Of a stretch of DNA of 13,702 nucleotides, positions 7,819 to 13,702 are shown piece after piece (position 1 is the stretch's first letter; each line of letters begins with the position of its first letter). The DNA comes from CAYVTZ01 sp964454685 (GTDB lineage Bacteria > Bacillota > Clostridia > Christensenellales > Christensenellaceae). The notes beneath the pieces were generated by a model, which was given only the letters and a program-made list of their open reading frames with translations, did not search any database and was not told where the DNA came from. The stretch covers positions 1 to 13,702 of the forward strand of contig CAYVTZ010000061.1 of the NCBI GenBank assembly GCA_964454685.1, read 5' to 3'. The translations under genes were made by a program, and so were the position numbers.

Positions 7819-8054
7819 GCATACACGCCCATTTGCCAACGTGCGCAACCGCGCGATATTGCAGTCTTTTCGTCGCGTTTCCTCTTGCAAAAAGGGAGAT
7901 CGGCCGAAACTTTTTCAGCATTTTGCAACCTTTTTCCAAATCTGTTTCACTATTTTCAAATTTCGCGCTTTTTTCATCAGCGAAGATGTCTCGTCCTCCT
8001 CGAATCCTGCTTACCGTGAGCATGCCGCTCCAACGCAAGGCGTCCGCCAACCAC
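7819..8054. other. Mostly non-coding stretch between the membrane protein gene and the glycogen operon
   Basis: Downstream of the membrane protein stop (8055) I find no clear intrinsic terminator. The stretch includes an 8-bp inverted repeat TTGCAAAA/TTTTGCAA (7885-7892 and 7921-7928, 28 bp apart) and a 20-codon minus-strand ORF (7915-7977) starting MKKARNLKIVKQIWKK. That ORF has no well-placed ribosome site; the nearest AGGAGG is 17 nt before its ATG. A longer minus-strand frame (7799-8080) overlaps the end of the membrane protein gene and has no family resemblance. I do not call a gene here. Confidence 0.4.
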
Positions 8055-9806
8055 CTATTGCGGCTCGTCTGCGGGCACAACCAAAAGCCCCTTCTCTTCC
8101 GGTGTTGCGCTCAACACTTTGGTCGCAAACATTTCGCTGCCCATCGGCGTTACCAATTCATATTTCACGGCAATCCCGTACGTTGTCTCGAAGTACCAGG
8201 TTAAAAGGTCTACATTGGGGATCACCACCTGTATCCTTGGATGATCAATGATATCGCGCGGCAATTCATGCAGATTGTTTTTTTTCTTGAAATCGTTGTA
8301 AGCGGGAGAACGCGTGTCCCAGCCCCCCATCACTCTGCTGTTCGCAAAATAACCCGGCTCAAAGATTTGAAATATGCTGTAACATTCGTTGGCAGAAAGC
8401 AATGGACTGTTGACGGGATAGACGTAAGTGGTCGCGCTGTTGAGATACATGTTTTCAAAGGCGTCCCGGTTCCCGTAGATTGTCGAAGATTGCATCGTTT
8501 GCTCGCCGCTGCGCATTGCCGATAAAATTTGATTGCCCAGCCCCAACGCCGCCATGCAGCACAACGCGCACACCGCAGCCGTCAAGCCACGCCCTTTGAG
8601 CGCTCCGTGCAGTGCCGCCGCATCCATAAAAAACACCAGCAGCACAATGGAAATCAAGTAATGCGGGTATACCGCGCGAAAGGTGGAACGCCAAAGTACG
8701 TTGAAAAAAATCTGGAATAAAAAGGGCAGCGCCAGAAGCACCACGGCAAACACCCGTCGCCACACACCTTTCTGCGTGAAAAACGAGCCGCAAAACGCAA
8801 GCATCAACAGCAGCAGGCAGTAGAACTGCTCCGCATCCAGCATTGCAAACAAGTCACGCGCAATACCCTGCCCGTCCGTGTTGTACCATGTCTTTTCCAG
8901 CAAGCGATAAAGCCGTTCCATGTTCTCTACACTGAATCGCGCATCATCCGGAAACACATGTGCGGCATATAACTTTGCGTCGCACTCGTTCCACCCAACC
9001 TGCGCAAATTCCTGCGGATACTCCGTATAGTTGAGCGGCGCATGATCCACCAGTTTGATACGCGCCTCGTAAAATCGCTTATACTCTGCCAATTCCGCCG
9101 TCGAGGCGTAATATGCGTTCGCCCCGACAAAGCAGACACAGATCGCCCCAAATCCAATCCCTGCCGCAATGCAGGCGCGCAGCGCCTTACGCTTGTACAA
9201 AATGATCCACAGCAGACAAATGCCACCATAGAACACGACCGCCGATGCCCAGACATCCCTGCGCCACAATACCGCCAGCACCAGCAACACCAACGCCGTC
9301 ACAATCAGAAAGCGTCTGGTAGAGCGCTGCTCTGTGGTCAGCCAGCAGTAAAAGCATATCAGGGAGCAGGTCAGCATCGCATAGCTGATCATTGTGTAAG
9401 TAAAACGCAGCAACAGCATGCCGTACAGCAGCGGCATCACCGCCAAATACAAGCCCAAACCCAACTTCCAGCCAAATCGATTGAGCAGTAACCCGCCCAC
9501 TAAAGATGCCGAAAACAACAAAAACACCAGCAAAAGTACCCCATACCAGTTCACCATCGGCAGCGCCTGATACAATCCCGAAATGGCGGCGGAAAGCGAT
9601 ATGTGCATCGCCGGAAAATGCGTGTAGTACGCACCCATTGATCCGTTGAGCAAGCTCTGCGCAGCAAAATCATCATTCATTTCAAAATGCACAAAATCAA
9701 TCTGATTGATCAGTAAAAAAAATAGCAGATTCACCCCACACAACATGGCGCTGTATCGTAAAATGGTCTTCAATTCGTCCTGCTTGAAAGAAAACATCTG
9801 TTTCAT
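8055..9806 (-). CDS. Polytopic membrane protein, glycosyltransferase-C-like, function unknown
   Basis: This 583-residue protein has about 11 predicted transmembrane helices: near 15-35, 86-108, 113-133, 137-156, 164-181, 187-204, 209-230, 327-343, 352-370, 380-397 and 408-425. An acidic EMNDDF motif (42-47) falls in the first external loop, a large loop covers 231-325, and a soluble tail of about 150 residues follows 430. An acidic motif after helix 1 plus many helices recalls GT-C glycosyltransferases that use lipid-linked sugars, but I recognise no specific family and assign no reaction. I chose the ATG at 9806 because GAGG (9815-9818) lies 8 nt upstream. An upstream extension to 9893 would read through a stable hairpin and lacks a ribosome site. 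It sits alone between a terminator and the glycogen promoter. Confidence 0.85.
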   Translation of the reverse strand: MKQMFSFKQDELKTILRYSAMLCGVNLLFFLLINQIDFVHFEMNDDFAAQSLLNGSMGAYYTHFPAMHISLSAAISGLYQALPMVNWYGVLLLVFLLFSASLVGGLLLNRFGWKLGLGLYLAVMPLLYGMLLLRFTYTMISYAMLTCSLICFYCWLTTEQRSTRRFLIVTALVLLVLAVLWRRDVWASAVVFYGGICLLWIILYKRKALRACIAAGIGFGAICVCFVGANAYYASTAELAEYKRFYEARIKLVDHAPLNYTEYPQEFAQVGWNECDAKLYAAHVFPDDARFSVENMERLYRLLEKTWYNTDGQGIARDLFAMLDAEQFYCLLLLMLAFCGSFFTQKGVWRRVFAVVLLALPFLFQIFFNVLWRSTFRAVYPHYLISIVLLVFFMDAAALHGALKGRGLTAAVCALCCMAALGLGNQILSAMRSGEQTMQSSTIYGNRDAFENMYLNSATTYVYPVNSPLLSANECYSIFQIFEPGYFANSRVMGGWDTRSPAYNDFKKKNNLHELPRDIIDHPRIQVVIPNVDLLTWYFETTYGIAVKYELVTPMGSEMFATKVLSATPEEKGLLVVPADEPQ

Positions 9807-9833
9807 GAGCGACACCTCATCAATTTTTGTATT

Positions 9834-9867
9834 ACAACAGGCACACAAAAAAAACTGTGCCCGCTGT
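9834..9867 (-). repeat. Leader hairpin with a U8 loop before the membrane protein gene
   Basis: On the minus strand a 12-bp stem (10 Watson-Crick pairs and 2 G-U pairs) encloses a 10-nt loop GTTTTTTTTG. The core GGCACA/TGTGCC is perfect (9856-9861 with 9840-9845) and the outer six pairs join 9862-9867 with 9834-9839. The T-run is in the loop rather than after the stem, so this is not a normal terminator. It ends about 16 nt before the Shine-Dalgarno of the membrane protein gene, where it could affect translation or RNA stability. Confidence 0.55.
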
Positions 9868-9905
9868 GTATGGCAGTCATCCCGACCGCCCAAAAATTGT
9901 ATCGG

Positions 9906-9925
9906 AAAAACGGCAAACGCGCCGT
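9906..9925 (-). terminator. Likely intrinsic terminator of the amino-acid transporter operon
   Basis: About 41 nt beyond the ATPase gene stop, the minus strand reads ACGGC-GCGTTT-GCCGT followed directly by TTTT. The stem has 5 Watson-Crick pairs plus a possible G-U pair closing a 4-nt loop. It is short but GC-rich with a T-run, and its position fits the end of the transporter operon. Confidence 0.55.
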
Positions 9926-9966
9926 CATGTCATTCAAACGTTAATAATCAACGCACGCGCGCGAAA

Positions 9967-10686
9967 TCAAATCAAAACCTTGGATAGAAAATCCCGCAAA
10001 CGAGGATGCTGCGGGTTGGAGAAAAACTCCTGCGGCGGTGCCTGTTCTAAAATTTTGCCCGCATCCATAAAGAGCACGCGCGTTGCCACTTCTTTGGCAA
10101 AGCCCATTTCATGCGTCACAACCACCATCGTCATGCCCTCATCCGCCAGCGTGTGCATAAAGTCCAGCACCTCGCCAACCATTTCCGGATCCAGCGCGGA
10201 AGTTGGTTCGTCAAACAGCATCACGTCAGGATTCATCGCCAGCGCGCGCACAATCGCCACACGCTGCTTCTGCCCGCCCGAAAGCTGCGAAGGGTAAGCG
10301 TCACGCTTTTCCGCCAGGCCAATCCGTTCCAGCAACGCACACGCCTTGTCCTGCGCCTCCTGCTCACTCATCAGTCCCAGCATCGTAGGGGCAAGCGTAA
10401 TGTTCCTTTGCACCGTCATGTGCGGGAACAAGTTAAACTGCTGAAATACCATGCCCATCTTCTGCCGCAATTCGTCCACATCGCTGTCGTCCAGCAGCTT
10501 CCCTTCAAACCATACCTCTCCCGATGTCGGGATCTCCAGATGGTTTAAGCAGCGCAGGAAGGTAGACTTTCCGCTGCCCGAAGGACCCACAATGCAAACC
10601 TTCTCTCCTTGATGAATCACCTCTGAAATCTCGTCCAGCACCAGTACGTCGTTAAATTTCTTGCATAATTTTTTTGTTTCGATCAT
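9967..10686 (-). CDS. Polar amino acid ABC transporter, ATP-binding protein (GlnQ/HisP type)
   Basis: This 239-residue ATPase drives substrate import and sits on the cytoplasmic face of the membrane. All nucleotide-binding motifs are intact: Walker A GPSGSGKST (34-42), Q-loop Q82-Q83 in VFQQFNLFPHMTV, signature LSGGQKQR (135-142), Walker B VMLFDEPTSALD (155-166) with E160, and switch H192 in THEMGFA. The length and the FQQFNLFPHMTV and THEMGFAKEVA strings are typical of polar amino acid importers (GlnQ, HisP, ArtP). GAGG sits 7 nt before the ATG, overlapping the permease stop region, and only 4 bp separate the two genes. Substrate (glutamine, arginine, cystine or other) cannot be decided from the sequence. 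Confidence 0.96.
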   Translation of the reverse strand: MIETKKLCKKFNDVLVLDEISEVIHQGEKVCIVGPSGSGKSTFLRCLNHLEIPTSGEVWFEGKLLDDSDVDELRQKMGMVFQQFNLFPHMTVQRNITLAPTMLGLMSEQEAQDKACALLERIGLAEKRDAYPSQLSGGQKQRVAIVRALAMNPDVMLFDEPTSALDPEMVGEVLDFMHTLADEGMTMVVVTHEMGFAKEVATRVLFMDAGKILEQAPPQEFFSNPQHPRLRDFLSKVLI

Positions 10687-10690
10687 TTCA

Positions 10691-11392
10691 TTACCTCGCG
10701 TCGCTTCTTGCCAGTCTGCGCTCCAACACGCGCAATCCCCATGTAATCAACATGACGATGCACAGGTAGATCGCCGCAGCCAGCAGCAGCGGCACAAACG
10801 GAAAGAATGTTCTGGAACGCACCAGCTCGGCGGCGCGCGTCAAGTCCATCAGCCCAATGTAGCCTACAATGGACGTTTCCTTAAACAGCACAATGAATTC
10901 ATTGCCCAGCGCAGGCAATATGTTTTTGATCGCCTGCGGCAGTATGATCTGCCTCATGGTCATGGCATTGCTCAATCCCAAAGAGCGACCCGCCTCAGTC
11001 TGCCCGCGATCCACAGACAAAATGCCCGCGCGCACAATCTCCGCCACATAAGCGCCGCTGTTGATGCCAAACGCCAGCGCCGCTACAAAAGGCGTCATCG
11101 CGGGGGGCGCAGCAGCAAACACGATGTAGTACAAAATCATCAGCTGCACCACAATCGGCGTCCCGCGAATCACCGTGATATACACATCGCAAATCACACC
11201 CATCCACTTGTGCTTACGGGTTTGCAGCACGTGCACCTTGCCGATGGCAACCAACGAGCCGATCAGCACACCAATCACAATCGCAATGCCGGTGATCATC
11301 AGCGCCAACAGCAGACCATCGATGAACCATGTCCAACGGTTGTCCGCCACCAGCGTCATGTAAACTTGTTCCCCTAAATTATCAAGTTGCAT
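10691..11392 (-). CDS. Polar amino acid ABC transporter, permease (HisM/GlnP type)
   Basis: A 233-residue inner-membrane permease with about five hydrophobic segments (near 22-48, 74-96, 100-121, 155-172 and 196-218). The EAA-type coupling loop that contacts the ATPase is at about 118-153 (EIVRAGILSVDRGQTEAGRSL), and TVIRGTPIVVQL at 73-84 is typical of the His/Glu/Gln/Arg permease family. A single permease is encoded, so it probably works as a homodimer. I chose the ATG at 11392 because GGGAG lies 5 nt upstream and MQLDNL begins a normal-length protein. A TTG at 11497 would start inside the terminator-like hairpin. Four bp separate it from the ATPase gene. Confidence 0.94.
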   Translation of the reverse strand: MQLDNLGEQVYMTLVADNRWTWFIDGLLLALMITGIAIVIGVLIGSLVAIGKVHVLQTRKHKWMGVICDVYITVIRGTPIVVQLMILYYIVFAAAPPAMTPFVAALAFGINSGAYVAEIVRAGILSVDRGQTEAGRSLGLSNAMTMRQIILPQAIKNILPALGNEFIVLFKETSIVGYIGLMDLTRAAELVRSRTFFPFVPLLLAAAIYLCIVMLITWGLRVLERRLARSDAR

Positions 11393-11481
11393 AAGTTCTC
11401 CCTCTGTTCCCCGGAGGATATTTTGCAGCAATGCGCAAGCGTCCGCGCTCTCCTGCAACGCATCCTGCGCCGCAATCTGAA

Positions 11482-11520
11482 AATACAAAATTCGCAAGGA
11501 GTCCTTGCGAATTTTGTATT
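11482..11520. terminator. Perfect 18-bp inverted repeat, terminator-like, between binding protein and permease genes
   Basis: AATACAAAATTCGCAAGG (11482-11499) and its exact complement (11503-11520) are separated by 3 bases. On the minus strand the core TTCGCAAGG-ACT-CCTTGCGAA is preceded by an A-rich run and followed by TTTTGTATTTT, the layout of an intrinsic terminator that could work in both directions. It starts 31 nt after the binding protein stop, inside a single operon, so partial termination or 3'-end protection of the binding protein mRNA is likely. This would raise binding protein output relative to the membrane components. Confidence 0.75.
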
Positions 11521-11550
11521 CATTTGTCTGTGTGTCAATCTAAAACGGTC

Positions 11551-12324
11551 TTATACCGTTGTGGTTGCAATATGCTCCGCCGTCCATGTGTCGATGCTGC
11601 CGTCCGCAATCAAGCCTTCGATCACTTCATTGACGATCTTCAGGAAGGCTTCGTCGCCTTTTTTCACTGCCGCCGCAAATTGCTCGCCGGGCGCGCTCAT
11701 TTCCACCAGCGTCAAATCACTGTTCTGTGCCACAATATTGCTCGCAGGCAGCAGATCCAAAATCACCGCGTCCAGCTTACCGTTTTTCAGATCGGAAGCT
11801 GCTTCAATTCCTGATTTAAACTGCTTTACCGTCGTATCGGGGAAGTTCTCCGTCATGTACAAATCGCCCGTGGTTCCCAGCTGCACACCCACTGTCTTGC
11901 CTGCAAGATCAGATTCGCTCGCAACGGTAGAACCCTGCGCCGGTACAATGATCATCTGCGTGGAGTCCGCATAAGGTGTTGAAAAATCAACGCCGCCCTT
12001 GCGCTCCTCTGTCATGGTCATACCCGCCAAAATGATGTCGCCTTTGCCGCCCTGCAATGCAGGAATCAAACCGTCAAACGCCATGTCAACAACTTCCACC
12101 TGTACGCCCAGTTTTTCCGCAATTTTAGTTGCGATGTCCACATCGATGCCCGCCACTTTGCCGTCCGCACCCATGTATTCATACGGCGCAAATCCGGATT
12201 CGGTCAGCATCACCAGCTTACCTTTTTTCTTTACCGCATCCACCGCAGAGGTAGATCCGGAGCAGCTTACCGCCAGCGCCGCAGCCATTACGACGGTCAA
12301 AACCAGTGCCAAAACTTTTTTCAT
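11551..12324 (-). CDS. Polar amino acid ABC transporter, substrate-binding lipoprotein (family 3)
   Basis: The 257-residue extracellular receptor delivers an amino acid to the permease. A lipoprotein signal peptide is visible: MKK, a hydrophobic stretch at 4-19, then AVSC with C21 as the lipidation site, followed by a short SGSTSA tether. Family 3 (SBP_bac_3) features are the ligand-pocket start GFAPYEY (44-50), GIDVDIATKIAEKLG (59-73), and MTMTEERKGGVDFSTPY (102-118), where R108 is the expected carboxylate-binding arginine. Two Shine-Dalgarno-like runs precede the ATG (AGGAGG 13 nt away and GAGGG 4 nt away). It is the first gene of the transporter operon, with its own promoter, and is separated from the permease by a terminator-like hairpin. 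The exact substrate is not evident. Confidence 0.95.
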   Translation of the reverse strand: MKKVLALVLTVVMAAALAVSCSGSTSAVDAVKKKGKLVMLTESGFAPYEYMGADGKVAGIDVDIATKIAEKLGVQVEVVDMAFDGLIPALQGGKGDIILAGMTMTEERKGGVDFSTPYADSTQMIIVPAQGSTVASESDLAGKTVGVQLGTTGDLYMTENFPDTTVKQFKSGIEAASDLKNGKLDAVILDLLPASNIVAQNSDLTLVEMSAPGEQFAAAVKKGDEAFLKIVNEVIEGLIADGSIDTWTAEHIATTTV

Positions 12325-12385
12325 AATTCCCTCATTTCCTCCTGAAACAAACTATTTCCGCTTTCAGCGGTATTCTACATGAATA

Positions 12386-12413
12386 ATTATACACGATTTT
12401 TGCAAGGTTTCAA
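12386..12413 (-). promoter_or_regulatory. Sigma-A-type promoter of the amino acid transporter operon
   Basis: On the minus strand TTGAAA (12408-12413, 5 of 6 to consensus) and TATAAT (12386-12391, perfect) are 16 bp apart. The predicted start lies near 12379, giving a leader of about 55 nt that includes a 5-bp hairpin CCGCT-GAA-AGCGG (12358-12370) without a T-run. A 6-bp inverted repeat AGCAAA/TTTGCT (12413-12427) abuts the -35 box and might be an operator. Confidence 0.8.
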
Positions 12414-12435
12414 GCAAAGAATTTGCTGTTTAAAC

Positions 12436-13170
12436 TCATTCCTCATCCTCCGGAAGAATCGCATTGTGATATACTTCCTGTACATCGTCGTTATCTTCCA
12501 GCATGTCCAGCATTTTTGTAAACTTCACCAGCTGCCCCTCATCCAAATTCACCGTGGTTTGCGGCAGCATCTCCACCCCCGCAGAAAGGAACGCATAGCC
12601 TTTTTCTTCCAGTGCTTCACGCACGGCAGAGCAATCTTCCGGCGCGGTCAAGATTTCAAAAACCCCGTCCTCCGGCGAAAAATCTTCTGCGCCCGCTTCC
12701 AGCGCATCCTCCATCAGCGTGTCCTCGTCGGCGGATTCACCGTCCACCACAATCACGCCCTTTTTATCAAACAAAAAAGCAACGCTGCCCGATGTCCCCA
12801 TAGAGCCGCCGCACTTGTCAAACGCATGGCGCACTTCACCCACCGTTCTGTTTTTGTTGTCAGAAAGTGTCTGAACAATCACCGCAACGCCGCCGATGCC
12901 GTATCCTTCGTAGATGAGTTCTTCGTAATTGATGTTGCCTAACTCACCCGCTGCCTTTTTGATGGATCGCGTAATATTGTCATTCGGCATGTTGTTTGCC
13001 TTTGCCTTTGCAATGCAGTCGCGCAAGCGTGAGTTGCTGGCAGGATCGCTGCCCCCGACCTTCACCGCCACCGCCAACTCTCTGCCGATTTTGGTAAATA
13101 CTTTGGAGCGCGCAGCATCCGCCTTGCCTTTTTTATTTTTGATCGTAGACCATTTGGAATGTCCGGACAT
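12436..13170 (-). CDS. yebC: YebC/PmpR family protein (TACO1-like regulator)
   Basis: This 244-residue cytoplasmic protein begins MSGHSKWSTIKNKKGKADAA, the highly conserved YebC start, and has the family blocks KANNMPNDNITRSIKKAAGE (about 58-77), YEGYGIGGVAVIVQTLSDN (87-105), NRTVGEVRH and FDKCGGSMGTSGSVAFLFDKKG (116-137). The length is typical. The family was first described as transcriptional regulators; later work on bacterial YebC and mitochondrial TACO1 points to a role in translation of difficult sequences such as polyproline. Which role applies here is not shown. GAGG lies 7 nt before the ATG and a separate promoter lies upstream, so it can be expressed independently of mfd. Confidence 0.96.
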   Translation of the reverse strand: MSGHSKWSTIKNKKGKADAARSKVFTKIGRELAVAVKVGGSDPASNSRLRDCIAKAKANNMPNDNITRSIKKAAGELGNINYEELIYEGYGIGGVAVIVQTLSDNKNRTVGEVRHAFDKCGGSMGTSGSVAFLFDKKGVIVVDGESADEDTLMEDALEAGAEDFSPEDGVFEILTAPEDCSAVREALEEKGYAFLSAGVEMLPQTTVNLDEGQLVKFTKMLDMLEDNDDVQEVYHNAILPEDEE

Positions 13171-13200
13171 AATCTCACCTCATAAAAATAATTGCATTAT

Positions 13201-13229
13201 ATTGTACCATGATTGCTTACACATGTAAA
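13201..13229 (-). promoter_or_regulatory. Promoter of yebC
   Basis: On the minus strand TTTACA (13224-13229, 5 of 6 to TTGACA) and TACAAT (13201-13206, 5 of 6 to TATAAT) are exactly 17 bp apart, with a TGG extended -10 element directly before TACAAT. A second TATAAT overlaps at 13196-13201 but has a poor -35 partner. The leader to the yebC ATG would be about 25 nt. Confidence 0.7.
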
Positions 13230-13253
13230 TAAATTCCGATGAAGAAAACGCAC

Positions 13254-13702
13254 CTAGCTCGGGCGCGTCTGCTCCACGTCCTGCGCCTTGTCCTCTTTTG
13301 GCAGGATCACCAGCGGCTTGTCTTTCAAGCGGTATTTCGTCAACCCCGCGATGAACTCCAGGAATTTGCCCGTGGGCACCTCTTGCGTCAGCTTAAATAC
13401 CATCACCGGCGGCGTGGATGCGCGCAGCAGACACTCCTCCTGATATTTCTGCGCCAGATGCAGCAGCCCTTTGATGTCCACATTCACCTGCTCTGCATAT
13501 TTCAGCTCGATGCAGTCCGGCTTGCGAATCACGCTGGCAATGCCCGCTGCCTGCGCATACCGTTTGATGATGGCTGCCACGATCAAATTGTTCACCTCGC
13601 GTGGAATCTTGCCATATCGTTCCGCAATCTCCTTGGCGGTCTCCTTCCCCTCCGTAACGCTCCTGATTTTGGTGATCAGCTTGTAAATATCCATTTTGTC
13701 CG
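13254..13702 (-). CDS. mfd: Transcription-repair coupling factor, C-terminal end (partial)
   Basis: The frame enters from the right edge and ends with TAG at 13254-13256, giving about 148 visible residues. Mfd is a DNA translocase that removes stalled RNA polymerase and recruits UvrA. What is visible matches the C-terminal TRCF (D7) domain: DIYKLITKIRSVTEGKETAKEIAERYGKIPREVNNLI, in which the E-I-x-x-R-Y-G-x-x-P-x-E-V-x-N-L-I pattern corresponds to the family's ELIDRFGPLPEEVxNLL block. The internal ATG at 13692-13694 is not the start: the frame stays open upstream with Asp-Lys and no ribosome site. No terminator is obvious in the 83 bp before yebC. Helicase motifs lie outside the window, so the call rests on one domain and gene context. 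Confidence 0.82.
   Translation of the reverse strand, partial: DKMDIYKLITKIRSVTEGKETAKEIAERYGKIPREVNNLIVAAIIKRYAQAAGIASVIRKPDCIELKYAEQVNVDIKGLLHLAQKYQEECLLRASTPPVMVFKLTQEVPTGKFLEFIAGLTKYRLKDKPLVILPKEDKAQDVEQTRPS

Noticed and set aside
7799..8080. 93-codon minus-strand ORF overlapping the end of the membrane protein gene
   Set aside because: Its start lies inside the upstream gene without a ribosome site, it runs into the promoter region palindromes, and it resembles no known protein.
9834..9867. Hairpin before the membrane protein gene as an intrinsic terminator
   Set aside because: The T-run is in the loop, and the sequence after the stem (AATACAAAAATTG) is A-rich, so the terminator layout is not met on the transcribed strand.
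9807..9893. 29-codon N-terminal extension of the membrane protein
   Set aside because: It would translate through the stable leader hairpin and has no ribosome site, while the ATG at 9806 has GAGG 8 nt upstream and gives a normal start before the first helix.
11393..11497. 35-codon N-terminal extension of the permease from a TTG
   Set aside because: The TTG is inside the inverted repeat 11482-11520, and the internal ATG at 11392 has a good ribosome site and gives the usual family length.
1..13702. tRNA, rRNA, CRISPR array, insertion sequence or phage genes
   Set aside because: I looked on both strands and found no tRNA-like cloverleaf sequence, no regularly spaced repeats, and no transposase or integrase motifs; the gaps are short and explained by promoters and hairpins.

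Overview
Every gene I can support in this window lies on the minus strand, so the biological reading order runs from high to low coordinates: mfd (3' end) - yebC - amino-acid ABC transporter (binding protein, permease, ATPase) - a polytopic membrane protein - malQ/pgi - glgB - glgC - glgD - glgA (5' end). Together these point to a Firmicute of the class Clostridia: a GlgC plus GlgD pair in a glgB-C-D-A block, strong GGAGG-type ribosome sites, sigma-A-like promoters and a ~460-residue Firmicute-type phosphoglucose isomerase. Genus cannot be read from the window.

Region 1-7716 is a glycogen metabolism operon. One good promoter (-10 at 7754-7759, -35 at 7777-7782), with overlapping palindromes just upstream (7792-7818), precedes a 988-residue frame in which 4-alpha-glucanotransferase (MalQ) is joined to glucose-6-phosphate isomerase (Pgi). 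The pgi half keeps its own Shine-Dalgarno and ATG inside the frame. After a 152-bp gap come branching enzyme, the catalytic ADP-glucose pyrophosphorylase subunit, its degenerate partner GlgD, and glycogen synthase, joined by three successive ATGA stop/start overlaps. GlgC/GlgD make ADP-glucose, GlgA extends the chain, GlgB branches it, MalQ reshuffles malto-oligosaccharides, and Pgi connects the hexose-phosphate pool to glycolysis. Glycogen phosphorylase and phosphoglucomutase are not present in the visible part.

Region 7717-8054 is mostly non-coding: the operon promoter and operator-like palindromes, then an A/T-rich stretch with no convincing gene. Region 8055-9806 encodes a ~11-helix membrane protein of glycosyltransferase-C-like appearance, preceded by a strong leader hairpin with a U8 loop.

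Region 9967-12324 is a polar-amino-acid ABC uptake operon with its own promoter, a perfect 18-bp inverted repeat with terminator character between the binding protein and permease genes, and a likely intrinsic terminator downstream of the ATPase gene. Region 12436-13702 holds yebC with its own promoter and the 3' end of mfd. I see no tRNA, rRNA, CRISPR array, insertion sequence or phage gene. The most unusual item is the malQ-pgi fused frame with a preserved internal translation start.
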